Part shown: in pieces, positions 44,423-53,168 of the stretch
Numbering within the stretch: the first letter of the stretch is position 1
Layout: each line of letters opens with the position of its first letter
Assembly (NCBI GenBank): GCA_016882195.1
Contig: VGLU01000004.1
Coordinates: 69,572 to 122,739 of the forward strand
DNA length: 53,168 bases
Reading direction: 5' to 3'
DNA from: Thermoproteota archaeon
GTDB taxonomy: Archaea; Thermoproteota; Methanomethylicia; Methanomethylicales; Methanomethylicaceae
The notes under the pieces: generated by a model
What the model was told of the DNA's origin: nothing
The model's input: the letters and a program-made list of their open reading frames with translations, nothing else
Database searches by the model: none
Made by a program: the position numbers and the translations under genes

Positions 44423-45922
44423 TCACTCACGCCCATAAGCCTTTGTAACTTCGCCGAGTTGGTCGAGAACATCCGCGGTCAGCTGACCCTCTTGAAGACG
44501 CCATAGATAGTTGTTCGTCGGTGAGGCGGGCTGATTTAGTCTTGCCTCGGCCCCAAGCGAGAGTAGATCTTGCACCGGGATTATGCAGAGGTTTGCCGCG
44601 GAGGACATAGCAAGTCTGATAAACTCCCAGCTCACCTCGTTGGCCGAGACCTCTCTGGAGATGTATCTGAAGAGATTATTTTTCTCTTCCTGGGTGGCCT
44701 CTTCCAAAAACCATCCTTTAACCGTGTTGGTATCGTGTGTTCCCGTAGAGGCTACAGAGTTCTCAGGGTGGTTATGCGGAAGGTTTGGGTTATCAGAGGA
44801 TCCGCTGAACGCAAACACCAGCACCCTCATGCCAGGGATGTTTAGCCGTGCCATGGCCTGCCTCACATCCTCGGTTATGACGCCCAGATCCTCTGCAATA
44901 AAGGGCAGAGAGGGGAAGTTGCTAATAAGGTTCTTGAAGAAGGCATCCGAGGGAGTTTCCACCCACCTTCCACTCATCGCGGTCCTCTCGCTGGCGGGCA
45001 CCTCCCAGTAGGCGAGCAGTCCTCTAAAGTGATCAAGGCGCAGTATGTCGAAAAGCCTTAGCGAGTGTGCGATGCGTCTTGCCCAAAACTCAAAGCTTGT
45101 CCTTTTGAGTTCCTCCCAGTCGTATACGGGATGCCCCCAAAGCTGACCGGTTTTGCTGAAGTAGTCAGGCGGTACGCCGCTCACGAATCTCGGTCTCCGT
45201 TTCTCATCAAGCTTGAAAAGCTCAGGATGAGCCCAGACGTCTGCGCCATCATAGCTCTCGTAGAAGGGAAGGTCGCCTATTATCTTCAGCCCCCCCTTCT
45301 TGCAGTACTCTTTGAGTGAGTTCCACTGCCTGAAGAATATGAACTGGGCAAAGTTCTCCAGTGCTATTATGTCGCCAAGGCTGTTTCTCTTCCCTGACAT
45401 CGCTGCGGGCTCCCTGTCCCTCAGGGGGGCTGGCCAGAGGAGCCAAGGTTTACCGCTCCCCTCCCTGAGTGCCTTATACAGGGAATAGTCCTCGAGCCAG
45501 TATGAATTGTCGGAGATAAATTTCTCGTAATCGGAGGCGTAGTCCTTGAAGCTTAGCCTGAATTTGGTATACGCCCCCCTCACCACCTCTCGTTTCAGGT
45601 TGGAAACGGCGACGTAATCGATATGATTGGATGGCGGGATAATGTTGCTGAGGGACTGGGGATCGAGTAGCCCCTCCTCAATCAATGACTCAGGGCTGAT
45701 GAGGAGAGGGTTTCCGGCGAACCCAGAGCTGGAGGTATAAGGGGAGTTGCCGTACTCGATAGCGGTGGGGGTCAAGGGCAGAACCTGCCAGTAGCGTTGC
45801 TTCGAATTCGCCAGCAGGTCGGCAAAACGGCATGCCCAAGGCCCTAGATCACCTATACCAAAACGGGACGGAAGGGATATTATGTGGAGCAGGACCCCGC
45901 TTGATCTCTTCTTTGGCTGCGT
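44423..45922 (-). CDS. malQ: 4-alpha-glucanotransferase MalQ (GH77), non-ATG start
   Basis: MalQ rearranges maltodextrins and releases glucose. GH77 motifs: SSGVLLHI and LPSRFGIGDLGPWA at the N-terminus, LRLDHFRGL with the nucleophile Asp, IAEDLGVIT with the Glu, and GTHDTNTVKG. The first ordinary start (TTG 45775) would cut off the conserved N-terminus. The frame is open to AGGAGG at 45932-45937, and ACG at 45922 sits 9 bases after it. Read from there the protein has 499 residues, the usual length. Either ACG is used or it is an ATG with a base change. It lies 21 bases after treY. Confidence 0.9.
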   Translation of the reverse strand, partial: TQPKKRSSGVLLHIISLPSRFGIGDLGPWACRFADLLANSKQRYWQVLPLTPTAIEYGNSPYTSSSGFAGNPLLISPESLIEEGLLDPQSLSNIIPPSNHIDYVAVSNLKREVVRGAYTKFRLSFKDYASDYEKFISDNSYWLEDYSLYKALREGSGKPWLLWPAPLRDREPAAMSGKRNSLGDIIALENFAQFIFFRQWNSLKEYCKKGGLKIIGDLPFYESYDGADVWAHPELFKLDEKRRPRFVSGVPPDYFSKTGQLWGHPVYDWEELKRTSFEFWARRIAHSLRLFDILRLDHFRGLLAYWEVPASERTAMSGRWVETPSDAFFKNLISNFPSLPFIAEDLGVITEDVRQAMARLNIPGMRVLVFAFSGSSDNPNLPHNHPENSVASTGTHDTNTVKGWFLEEATQEEKNNLFRYISREVSANEVSWEFIRLAMSSAANLCIIPVQDLLSLGAEARLNQPASPTNNYLWRLQEGQLTADVLDQLGEVTKAYGRE

Positions 45923-45943
45923 ATTTCTGTTCCTCCTTTTTCT

Positions 45944-48664
45944 TTACCGACTTAGCAGCAACGCGACTGGAAGTTGATTGAACAAATTGCCTATTTGCAG
46001 TATATAGTTTTCTCCGTCTTTCTCGACTGAAAACTCATTGTTGGAGAGGCAGTCAGTCCAGTATTCTCGCGCCCCCTTTGGAAGGATTATGCAGGTGTCC
46101 TCCCAGACTCTGGACCCTAAGGGTCGCTCGCCTGCTCTTATCAGCCTTGAGAGGAGGCGCGGAACAACGGTGATCGACCAGTCGTCCCTGTATCTCCTGC
46201 AGAAGGCAGCGATGTGATCCCTGTAAGCACCCCTAACACTGACTGGCGTATAGTCTCCCTCGAGGAAGAGCCTGCTCCTCCTCTCTCGAGACTCAAGGGC
46301 CTTGTGTATCTCGTACAGTTTTATCCGCCCGTCCTCGAAACCGCTCAGAAGCTCTCCGAGTCTGGATGGCGAGTCTGCGGCCCTCATTACGGCATCAAGC
46401 AGTTCCCTCCTCCTCTCGAAGTCTATCGGCCTTCGGTTATCCGGGTCCACGAGGTTCAGGTCCCAAAGCTCGCTGCCTTGATAGAAGTCCGGCACGCCCG
46501 GACTGGTTATTTTTATCAGGGCCTGTGATAGCGAATTGAACATCCCATAATATGCAATCTTTCTCTGGAACGGCAGGAATTCCCTCAGAAACTCGTTACC
46601 ACATGATGGATCCAATATCTCCATTATGAAAGACCTGACGGCCCCTTCGTGCTCCTCGTCGGGCTCAAGCCACGAGCTGTTGGTCTTAGCCTCCCGGAGG
46701 GCCTTGGTCATGTGGTTTTTCATCCGTTCGACAAATTCCGCAGGGTGCGGCTCGAAGGGCAAAGCCCCGATCAGGGTCTGGTAGATATAGTACTCTTCGT
46801 TCCTCTCAGGGACCGATCGATCACGGAGGATTCTCCTTTTTCCGATATTCAGACTCGACCATTTTCCCAGCCGCAACCTCCACTCAAGAGGGATCTCTGA
46901 CAAGACGTTTAGCCTCGCCCTCACGTCCTCCCCTCTCTTTGTGTCGTGCGTGGAGGTGGCATTCATGGATAGAGGCCACCTCCTCGATCTCGTCTCCATA
47001 AAGCTGTGGAAAGTATCTGCGGAGATCCCGAAGAGGGAGGGATCGCCGCCAACCTCGTTGAGGGAGATCAATCTGTTGAAGAGGTACAGGGCGGTGTCTT
47101 CAAGGCCCTTCGCCATGGCCGGGCCTGTGAGCTGTTGGAGCCTCATAAAGCAACCGAGTGCCTCTTCTGAGGATTCGATCTCGTTGAGCAGTTTTTCGAT
47201 GGCATCTATCTCGGAGGATAGCTCAGGGCGTGACCGAGCCGACCTGGCGAGCGCCTCTCGGAGAGACGTTCGACTCCCTAGGTCCTTGGATTCCTTTGAC
47301 AGGTAGCTCCTGTAGGCGGTGAAGGAGGTGAGGAGGGTGAACAAAGCCTCTCTCAACTTGGCGAATTGGATCTCTCTTCCGTGCCCCCTTTTGTTGAGCG
47401 CGTTTAGAAATAGTCGGGAGAGGTTGTCCAGATCTCCGGAGAAGAGCCTCTCGACGACTGCCTGCTTGCTCCTACGGAGCACCTCTGGGAATTCATCGGC
47501 AACCCCGGAGAAATTGGAGTATATCCTATTGAACTCGGGTTCGTTGCTGGGATCCACAAACAGTCTGTTTAGATAATTCAGGAAGTCGTAGCCGGTGGTT
47601 CCTTGGACGGGCCACTTGTCCGGAAGATCCTCCTCCGGCATCAAGATCTTCTCGACCACTATGTAGGCACCCGGTGCCTTGGCTCGGATTCTATGGAGAT
47701 ACTCGTCGGGGTCCTTTAGGCCGTCCACGTGATCGACCCTGATCCCATCTATTTTGCCCCCGTCCAGTAATCTGAGGAGCAGGGCGTGGATCTGCTCGAA
47801 TACCTCCATGTCCTCGATCCGGAGGCATATCAGGTCATTGATGTCAAAGAAACGCCTGTAGTTGATCTCCCTCGTGGCGGCCTTCCAAAAGCTCAGTCTA
47901 AAGTTCTGCCCTTCAATCAATCTGAGGAGCAGGGCTCGATCGGCATTGATCTTCCGTGCGACTTTGTTGAGGAGGTCAAGGAGCACAGTGCTTCTCCCAG
48001 AGGTCACTATGAGGCAATCTCTCAGGTCGCGGGCGGAGTAAGAGTGGATCTCACCCAAAATCTGCTTGAACTTCAGGAGTTCAGGCCCTTCTTTGCACAG
48101 GGGGCCTAATAATGAGCTGGCCGACTCAAGGATCTCCTTGTAGGAGTCCACGCTCACGGGAAATTCCCATTGGAAATATTTTATCTTGAACCCATTTTTG
48201 TACACCAGGTTTATGCGGTCGTTTCTGAGGCAGTCCTCGATGCTCTCACCCAAAAATGGTGCCAGGAGCTTTCCCCTGAGGGATTCGGAGGGGTGATCCC
48301 AGTCGATATCGAAGAATTTGAAATACCTCGATCCTTCCCTCAGCTCAAGAACGTCCATGAGCATCTGATTCTCTGGGCTGTACGCCAGATGATTGGGGGC
48401 AATGTCCTGTACCCAACCCATCCCGCGAGCCTTTAGTTCGTCTATTAGACTCTCGAACTCGTTCAGAGATCCCAGATCTGGGCTGATCGCGTTGGGATCC
48501 ACGCCGTCATAGCCGTGTAGGCTACCTTGGCGACTCTTAAATATTGGAGAGGAGTAGACGTGTGATACTCCCAGTGCCTTCAGATAATCCACTATCTCGA
48601 GCGCATCCGAGAATTTGAAGGAGGCATTAAACTGTAACCTATAGGTTGCCACGGGAGCGTTCAT
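45944..48664 (-). CDS. treY: malto-oligosyltrehalose synthase TreY
   Basis: TreY isomerises the reducing end of a maltodextrin to an alpha,alpha-1,1 linkage. The N-terminus ATYRLQFN, GVSHVYSSPIFKSRQGSLHGYDGVDP and DIAPNHLAYS is diagnostic. Catalytic motifs are IDGIRVDHVDGLKDP (Asp), YIVVEKILMP (Glu) and TSTHDTKRGEDVRAR (Asp). Its 906 residues are slightly longer than average. ATG 48664 overlaps the stop of the GH57 gene (TGA 48667-48669) closely, so the two are coupled. Its partner TreZ is encoded divergently at 51228. Confidence 0.95.
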   Translation of the reverse strand: MNAPVATYRLQFNASFKFSDALEIVDYLKALGVSHVYSSPIFKSRQGSLHGYDGVDPNAISPDLGSLNEFESLIDELKARGMGWVQDIAPNHLAYSPENQMLMDVLELREGSRYFKFFDIDWDHPSESLRGKLLAPFLGESIEDCLRNDRINLVYKNGFKIKYFQWEFPVSVDSYKEILESASSLLGPLCKEGPELLKFKQILGEIHSYSARDLRDCLIVTSGRSTVLLDLLNKVARKINADRALLLRLIEGQNFRLSFWKAATREINYRRFFDINDLICLRIEDMEVFEQIHALLLRLLDGGKIDGIRVDHVDGLKDPDEYLHRIRAKAPGAYIVVEKILMPEEDLPDKWPVQGTTGYDFLNYLNRLFVDPSNEPEFNRIYSNFSGVADEFPEVLRRSKQAVVERLFSGDLDNLSRLFLNALNKRGHGREIQFAKLREALFTLLTSFTAYRSYLSKESKDLGSRTSLREALARSARSRPELSSEIDAIEKLLNEIESSEEALGCFMRLQQLTGPAMAKGLEDTALYLFNRLISLNEVGGDPSLFGISADTFHSFMETRSRRWPLSMNATSTHDTKRGEDVRARLNVLSEIPLEWRLRLGKWSSLNIGKRRILRDRSVPERNEEYYIYQTLIGALPFEPHPAEFVERMKNHMTKALREAKTNSSWLEPDEEHEGAVRSFIMEILDPSCGNEFLREFLPFQRKIAYYGMFNSLSQALIKITSPGVPDFYQGSELWDLNLVDPDNRRPIDFERRRELLDAVMRAADSPSRLGELLSGFEDGRIKLYEIHKALESRERRSRLFLEGDYTPVSVRGAYRDHIAAFCRRYRDDWSITVVPRLLSRLIRAGERPLGSRVWEDTCIILPKGAREYWTDCLSNNEFSVEKDGENYILQIGNLFNQLPVALLLSR

Positions 48665-48666
48665 GA

Positions 48667-51096
48667 TCAAATCTTGACCCCTAGTAGCTCAGCAAGTCTC
48701 TGGAAAGAGGCCACCCAACGCTCTGCCTCTTTGTCTCCCCTCTTGCTCCTCCCTTCCATGTAACCATAGGACTGACCTATTATGGTAAAGATAGCGTTTT
48801 GCGCACGCCATAGGTTGAGAGGCAGATTGAGTTTGAAGAGTAGGGTGAGCAACCACTCAGCCCTCTCAACTCTATCTCTGTTGAAGGGATCGTTGGTGAT
48901 CTTCTCGATCTCCTTCTCCATTCTCGTGCTAGACTCAAGGCCGATCATGCCTCTGTCAACCTCAACCCCAAGATTCTGCGTATCGCACACGAGCCGCTCT
49001 AAGAGATCTAAGTTAAGCTCCTCGGAGCGGAGGACTTCGAGTATGTCAGAGCCGAGAACCACCTCCGCCGCTACCTTCAACGCTCGGGGCAGGGGGACCC
49101 TGATCTCCTTTAAGAATAATATCGCCGAATGGTTGCTCTCAAAGATCTCTCTATAGAGGGCCTTTACCTTTGAGAGCGACAGTTCCATAATCTTACTGAT
49201 TATCGCCAGTTGCCGGTCCTTGAAGAGGTCCTTGAGCGAACACGAGACGCCCTTCTTCTGGAAGTTCGCGTCTATGAGGAGGATGATTCGGTGGTCTTCC
49301 CCTTTTTCGAACACCTCTTGAAGTTCATTGCGCATTGATGTGAAGGCATTCTCGCTGATAAATGCCCGTGCCCCTCCGTAGACATAATAGTCCCCAAGCC
49401 AGAAGACCGCAAAGCTAACCCGTTGCTCGTCCCATGTGATATCTGAGGTTATCTTTGCCCTTCCTGTGGCGAGCTTGAGTTTCTCGGATGCCAATAGCTC
49501 ATAAATCTCATCGCTTATCAAGTAGCAGTAGACCCTCGATGGTCTGCTCTCGGGTTTTTCGAAGATTGACGAAATGGCATAGTGCACCCCCACCCTCATG
49601 AGGTCCATGGACGCAGGCTTCACGCACCACTCGTATACCTTCGCCCCATTCTCCAGTTCCGGTATGTTGCTCTTCGCCTTGCCCAACCTCTCAAGGTATC
49701 CAGGTTCAAATTCCGTACCATTGATCTCTTTGGCCAGTTGGATCGCCCTCGCGGCGTACTTCATAACCTGAACCGTTTCTATCCCGGATATCTCGTCAAA
49801 GAACCAACCGCAGCTTGTGTACATGAGCATGGCATGCCTCTGAGATTCGAGGAGTTTGAGGACAACCCTCCTCTCCTCCGGAGAGAGCTCCCTCTTGGAG
49901 TGCTTGGTCAGAAAAGCCTCAACGTTCTCCCTAGACCTATCCATGATGACCGCTATGTACTCGTCCCTGGCCTTCCAAGGGTTCTTGAGGTATTTTGAGG
50001 ACTCACTCTCGTAGAGAGGTATTAACGAATCTCTAAGCCAGTCCATTGTCTCTCTCAGCGGCAGGCGCCACTCCTGGCTCCAGCCTTTACCAGTATTGCA
50101 ACCGCAGTTACTCCTCCAGCGTTCTATTCCATGCGCACAGCTCCAAGAGGTATTCTCGATTACTTGAACCTCGTATTGGGGAGGGTTCTTCTCAAGGAAC
50201 TCCCCATAATTTGTGATTTTGGCTAAATTCTGTGACTCTATATGATGTAGACAGAACGCTAGGGCCATGTCGCCAAAGCGATGGTGGTGGCCGTAAGTCT
50301 CGCCGTCCGTTGCTACATGCACGAGCTGTGGGGCGTTGCTATCTGAGAATGCGCCCATGAGCTTTTTGGCAAATTCTACACCATTTTCAAGGAGACAACC
50401 AAAGGCTATGTCGTGCGATATTGGAGCGTCGTAGAAGAAGACGTTTATGGATCTTCCCGATGGAAGTTTGCAGAGGTACGCTCTCTTGGGATCGACCTTC
50501 CCCCCGCTAACGTCATCCCACCTCTCCTCCCCGAGCTTCCTAACTTTGGCGGCCTGATGCGGCGCCAGAATGGTGAACTTTATCCCCTGGGTAGCCAAGA
50601 CTTCGAGCGTCTCCATGTCCATTGCCGTTTCGGGGAGCCACATGCCCTCTGGAGATCTCTTGAAGTGCCTCTCGAAGTCTTTGATCCCCCACTTAACTTG
50701 CGTGTGCTTGTCCCTCTTGTTGGCAAGGGGGAGTATCAGATGGTTGTAAGCCTGGGCGATGGCAGAACCGTGTCCGCTGAATCTGGTAGCGCTCCATTTG
50801 TCGGCCTCGAGTATTGCTTGATAAAGCTCTGGCTCGTGGTGCTCGATCCAAGAGAGAAGCGTAGGACCGAAGTTGAAGCTCATCTTTGAGTAGTTGTTCG
50901 TTATGGCTAAGATCCTACGCTCTGGACTCATAATGCGGGCGGCTGTGTTCGGGGCGTAGCACTCAGCCAAAATTTTGTCGTTCCAGTTATGGTAAGGGTA
51001 AGCCGCTTCCTGTATCTCTATCTCCTCGAGCCAAGGGTTCTCCCTTGGCGGCTGATAAAAATGACCATGGATGCAGACATATCTGTTCACGTACAT
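48667..51096 (-). CDS. GH57 family glycoside hydrolase with DUF3536 C-terminal domain
   Basis: The N-terminus YVCIHGHFYQPPRENPW is the HGHFYQP motif of this GH57 subgroup. The GH57 barrel includes GMWLPETAMD (nucleophile Glu) and THVATDGETYGHHHRFGD (Asp and His cluster). The last 300 residues form the DUF3536 domain (VHYAISSIFE ... DFYVYGGAR-like). Length of 809 residues is normal for GH57-DUF3536 proteins, whose activity is not established but which are often found with glucan genes. ATG 51096 or GTG 51090 after GAGGG. It heads the operon GH57-treY-malQ. Confidence 0.88.
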   Translation of the reverse strand: MYVNRYVCIHGHFYQPPRENPWLEEIEIQEAAYPYHNWNDKILAECYAPNTAARIMSPERRILAITNNYSKMSFNFGPTLLSWIEHHEPELYQAILEADKWSATRFSGHGSAIAQAYNHLILPLANKRDKHTQVKWGIKDFERHFKRSPEGMWLPETAMDMETLEVLATQGIKFTILAPHQAAKVRKLGEERWDDVSGGKVDPKRAYLCKLPSGRSINVFFYDAPISHDIAFGCLLENGVEFAKKLMGAFSDSNAPQLVHVATDGETYGHHHRFGDMALAFCLHHIESQNLAKITNYGEFLEKNPPQYEVQVIENTSWSCAHGIERWRSNCGCNTGKGWSQEWRLPLRETMDWLRDSLIPLYESESSKYLKNPWKARDEYIAVIMDRSRENVEAFLTKHSKRELSPEERRVVLKLLESQRHAMLMYTSCGWFFDEISGIETVQVMKYAARAIQLAKEINGTEFEPGYLERLGKAKSNIPELENGAKVYEWCVKPASMDLMRVGVHYAISSIFEKPESRPSRVYCYLISDEIYELLASEKLKLATGRAKITSDITWDEQRVSFAVFWLGDYYVYGGARAFISENAFTSMRNELQEVFEKGEDHRIILLIDANFQKKGVSCSLKDLFKDRQLAIISKIMELSLSKVKALYREIFESNHSAILFLKEIRVPLPRALKVAAEVVLGSDILEVLRSEELNLDLLERLVCDTQNLGVEVDRGMIGLESSTRMEKEIEKITNDPFNRDRVERAEWLLTLLFKLNLPLNLWRAQNAIFTIIGQSYGYMEGRSKRGDKEAERWVASFQRLAELLGVKI

Positions 51097-51227
51097 CCCT
51101 CAAGGACGAATCTGTTCTTGAAAGAAGAAGAACAGTGTGAGAAATATATCGCTTGCGATTTGGGCTGCCTTAGCCTAGTTAATATCAAATATATCTCCTT
51201 GAGTAAGTTGATCTGGGAGGGCAAGCG
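51097..51227. promoter_or_regulatory. divergent promoter region of GH57-treY-malQ and treZ
   Basis: The 131 bases hold two AT boxes: GATATATTTC on the minus strand at about 51139-51148 for the GH57 operon and AAATATATC at about 51187-51195 for treZ. GGGAGG (51215-51220) is the treZ Shine-Dalgarno. Joint placement suggests shared control of the two halves of the TreY/TreZ route. Confidence 0.45.
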
Positions 51228-53108
51228 GTGTTTTTCCGATCCAAATTCCCCCTGCCGTCAAAAAGTAGTCCGTGGAGCATGTCTTTAGGTTCGAACGTTT
51301 CGGAGGATGGTAGCGGAACCTTTCGTGTTTGGGCTCCTCGAACCGTAGATGTCTTCTTGAAGCTGCAGGAAGAGGGCCAAAAATTGAGGATGGAACCTCT
51401 TCCAGATGGACTTTTTGAACTGGAGTTGGACAATTTGAGAGAAGGGACGCGGTATTACTTTAATTTGGACGGCAGAAGAGACCTTCCAGATCCCCTCTCC
51501 CGATTCCAGCCCCAAGGCGTGCATGGACCATCGGAGGTGGTTGATCCCAACTCCTTCAATTGGACCGACGGGAGGTGGAGGGGAATCCCTCTGGAGGGGT
51601 ACATAATATATGAGTTGCACGTTGGTACTTTCGCCTCGGAGGGGACCTTTGAGGCCATCATTCCGCGTATCGGATATCTGAGGGACGAGCTTGGCATCAC
51701 TGCCATCGAACTCATGCCAGTTGCACAGTTTCCTGGAGGGCGCAACTGGGGATATGATGGTGTCGACCCCTTCGCACCCCAGAACAGCTATGGCGGGCCG
51801 AATGGTTTGAAGAGCTTGGTCAATGCGTGCCATAGAAACGGCTTGGCGGTTATCTTAGACGTTGTCTATAACCATCTAGGCCCGGAGGGCAACTACCTAG
51901 GGGAGTATGGCCCATACTTCACAAATCGTTACAGGACGCCATGGGGCCCAGCCTTCAATTACGATGGTTCCTATTCTCACTGGGTGAGGAGGTACGTTAT
52001 AGAGAACGCTCTTTACTGGATAACCGAGTACCACATGGATGCTCTAAGGCTTGACGCCATTCACGGGATATTTGACTTTTCTGCGAAGCACATACTAGAG
52101 GAGATGGCGGAATACATGAGGGCCCAAGCCAAGGCTCTTAACCGGAGGGCGTATTTGATAGCCGAGAGCGACCTTAACGACCCCCGCTTTATTAGACCGC
52201 GTAGTCACTGTGGTTGCGGTATCAATGCGCAATGGCTTGACGACTTCCATCACTCATTGCATGCACTCCTGACGGGCGAGACTGCGGGCTATTATGCCGA
52301 TTTTGGGGGGATCAAACATCTCGAAAAATCGCTGAGGGAGGGGTTTGTTTACACGGGAGAGTATTCGCGCTATAGAATGAAGCCATTCGGTGCCCCCTCC
52401 AAAGACCTCGATTGTAACAAATTCGTAGTTTTTTCACAAAATCACGATCAGATAGGAAACAGGGCACTGGGTGAGAGGCTTTGTCACCTTGTCCCTTTAG
52501 AGAGGCAAAAACTAGCCGCGGCGTCAACTATTCTCTCGCCATATATACCTCTGCTGTTTATGGGCGAGGAATATTCAGAGGAGGCGCCATTTCAATACTT
52601 CGTAAGTCATTCGGATCCTCATCTGATCGAGAGCGTCTGTAAAGGAAGAAAGGAAGAGTTTGCCGCATTTAATTGGAGGATCGAGGGTCCTGACCCTCAA
52701 GATAGGACGACCTTTGATCGCTCAAAGATCAATATCGACCTTAGATTTGAACGAAAACACTGTAGCATATTCAAGTGGTACAGGGATTTGTTGGCCATCC
52801 GTAAGAGGCACCCCGCTCTGAGAAACTATGGTAGAAAGAGCTTGAAGGTCGAGAGCATAGGCAAAGTGTTATTATTGGAACGCCTGGCCTCCGAAGAGGA
52901 GCGAATTTACATAATTATGTCTTTTGATGAGGGCGAGGCAACCGTAAAAAATGAATTTCCTAGAGGAAGATGGTTCTTACTATTAGACTCGAACGACAAA
53001 GTTTATGGCGGCAAAGGAGGGCACATGCCCAGACACGTAGAGGGGGGGGGTGCAACCGAATTGCCCCTATTGCCCTGGGGGGTTTCGATATACCTGTGTA
53101 GAGATTAG
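51228..53108 (+). CDS. treZ: malto-oligosyltrehalose trehalohydrolase TreZ
   Basis: TreZ releases trehalose from the ends made by TreY. The N-terminal domain (GTFRVWAPRTVDVFL) precedes YIIYELHVGTFASEGTFEAII, NWGYDGVDPFAPQNSYGGP, ALRLDAIHGI (D276), IAESDLNDPR (E313) and SQNHDQIGNR (D407). These match GH13_10. Length is 626 residues. GTG 51228 is preferred for the upstream GGGAGG; ATG 51279, preceded by a too-close GGAG, would drop 17 residues that do not look conserved. Confidence 0.95.
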   Translation: MFFRSKFPLPSKSSPWSMSLGSNVSEDGSGTFRVWAPRTVDVFLKLQEEGQKLRMEPLPDGLFELELDNLREGTRYYFNLDGRRDLPDPLSRFQPQGVHGPSEVVDPNSFNWTDGRWRGIPLEGYIIYELHVGTFASEGTFEAIIPRIGYLRDELGITAIELMPVAQFPGGRNWGYDGVDPFAPQNSYGGPNGLKSLVNACHRNGLAVILDVVYNHLGPEGNYLGEYGPYFTNRYRTPWGPAFNYDGSYSHWVRRYVIENALYWITEYHMDALRLDAIHGIFDFSAKHILEEMAEYMRAQAKALNRRAYLIAESDLNDPRFIRPRSHCGCGINAQWLDDFHHSLHALLTGETAGYYADFGGIKHLEKSLREGFVYTGEYSRYRMKPFGAPSKDLDCNKFVVFSQNHDQIGNRALGERLCHLVPLERQKLAAASTILSPYIPLLFMGEEYSEEAPFQYFVSHSDPHLIESVCKGRKEEFAAFNWRIEGPDPQDRTTFDRSKINIDLRFERKHCSIFKWYRDLLAIRKRHPALRNYGRKSLKVESIGKVLLLERLASEEERIYIIMSFDEGEATVKNEFPRGRWFLLLDSNDKVYGGKGGHMPRHVEGGGATELPLLPWGVSIYLCRD

Positions 53109-53168
53109 GCTTTATGCTCCTCTATAACTTTAGAGTACACATCTATGATTTTAGATGCTATCTTCTCC
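53105..53168 (-). CDS. C-terminal end of an unidentified gene (partial)
   Basis: On the minus strand an open frame enters from the right edge and ends at TAA 53105-53107, overlapping the last bases of treZ. The 20 visible residues (KIIDVYSKVIEEHKA at the end) are helical and charged. They are too few to identify a family. The convergent 4-base overlap is typical of a compact archaeal genome. Confidence 0.5.
   Translation of the reverse strand, partial: EKIASKIIDVYSKVIEEHKA

Noticed and set aside
52312-52527. Minus-strand frame inside treZ
   Set aside because: It is a shadow of the TreZ catalytic domain, with no Shine-Dalgarno or motif.
36352-53108. Bacterial contamination of the glucan block
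   Set aside because: Translation signals, tight overlaps and purine-rich coding style match the archaeal part, and the contig is continuous with TFB and TgtA; a transfer origin of single genes is still possible.
1-53168. CRISPR array or Cas genes
   Set aside because: No series of regularly spaced repeats was seen and no Cas-like protein; the only long exact repeat found is the 85-bp tRNA segment.

Overview
The window is archaeal chromosome, most likely from a Thermoproteota/TACK-type lineage or a metagenome-assembled relative; the exact clade cannot be fixed from sequence alone. Archaeal markers are a TFB, an Sm-like protein with a C-terminal extension, the archaeosine-forming tRNA transglycosylase TgtA, a beta-CASP RNase of the aCPSF2 type, a fused-style TreT trehalose synthase, AT-rich BoxA-like promoters with several apparently leaderless starts, GGTGATC-type Shine-Dalgarno sequences, and tRNA genes of which two carry an encoded CCA.

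Region by region: 1-909 holds the end of a small secreted or pilin-like gene group. 937-9034 is mostly information processing and core metabolism (TFB, SmAP, TgtA, PHP phosphoesterase, PAC2 protein, aCPSF2, serine hydroxymethyltransferase). 8994-18960 is a mixed accessory stretch with a GH3-type adenylating enzyme, two radical SAM proteins, an ArsR regulator, a threonine-dehydratase-like enzyme, small zinc-ribbon proteins and a methylglyoxal synthase. 19056-25306 is visibly unstable: a doubly damaged arsM, an IS200/IS605-type non-autonomous element, a decayed coding region, and a 4.3-kb island of zinc-ribbon proteins and a radical SAM enzyme flanked by an exact 85-bp direct repeat that contains tRNA-Ala(TGC). 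25431-34166 has a CBS-domain protein with TreT, an Lrp-type regulator, a UspA protein, homoserine dehydrogenase, a GalT-like enzyme, a ROK sugar kinase and tnpB copies in different states of decay.

The last 19 kb (34227-53108) is the most striking part: a dense alpha-glucan/trehalose gene block on both strands. It contains a GT4 glycogen-synthase-like enzyme preceded by a half-length glycosyltransferase, a winged-helix protein, branching enzyme GlgB, a TreS-maltokinase fusion, the maltosyltransferase GlgE, a small multi-pass membrane protein, 4-alpha-glucanotransferase MalQ, TreY, a GH57/DUF3536 protein and TreZ. With TreT at 26289 the window encodes three separate trehalose routes (TreT, TreS, TreY/TreZ) and the full GlgE route (trehalose to maltose to maltose-1-phosphate to alpha-1,4-glucan to branched glucan). 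This allows a closed trehalose/glucan cycle. MalQ, GH57, GalT-like and ROK enzymes could supply or remove the side products.

Several genes carry single-base frameshifts in homopolymer runs (VOC protein, arsM, the 22127-23523 gene, tnpB). These are either genuine decay or homopolymer sequencing errors, and reads are needed to tell which. Coding calls rest on protein motifs recognised by eye; no database search was run.
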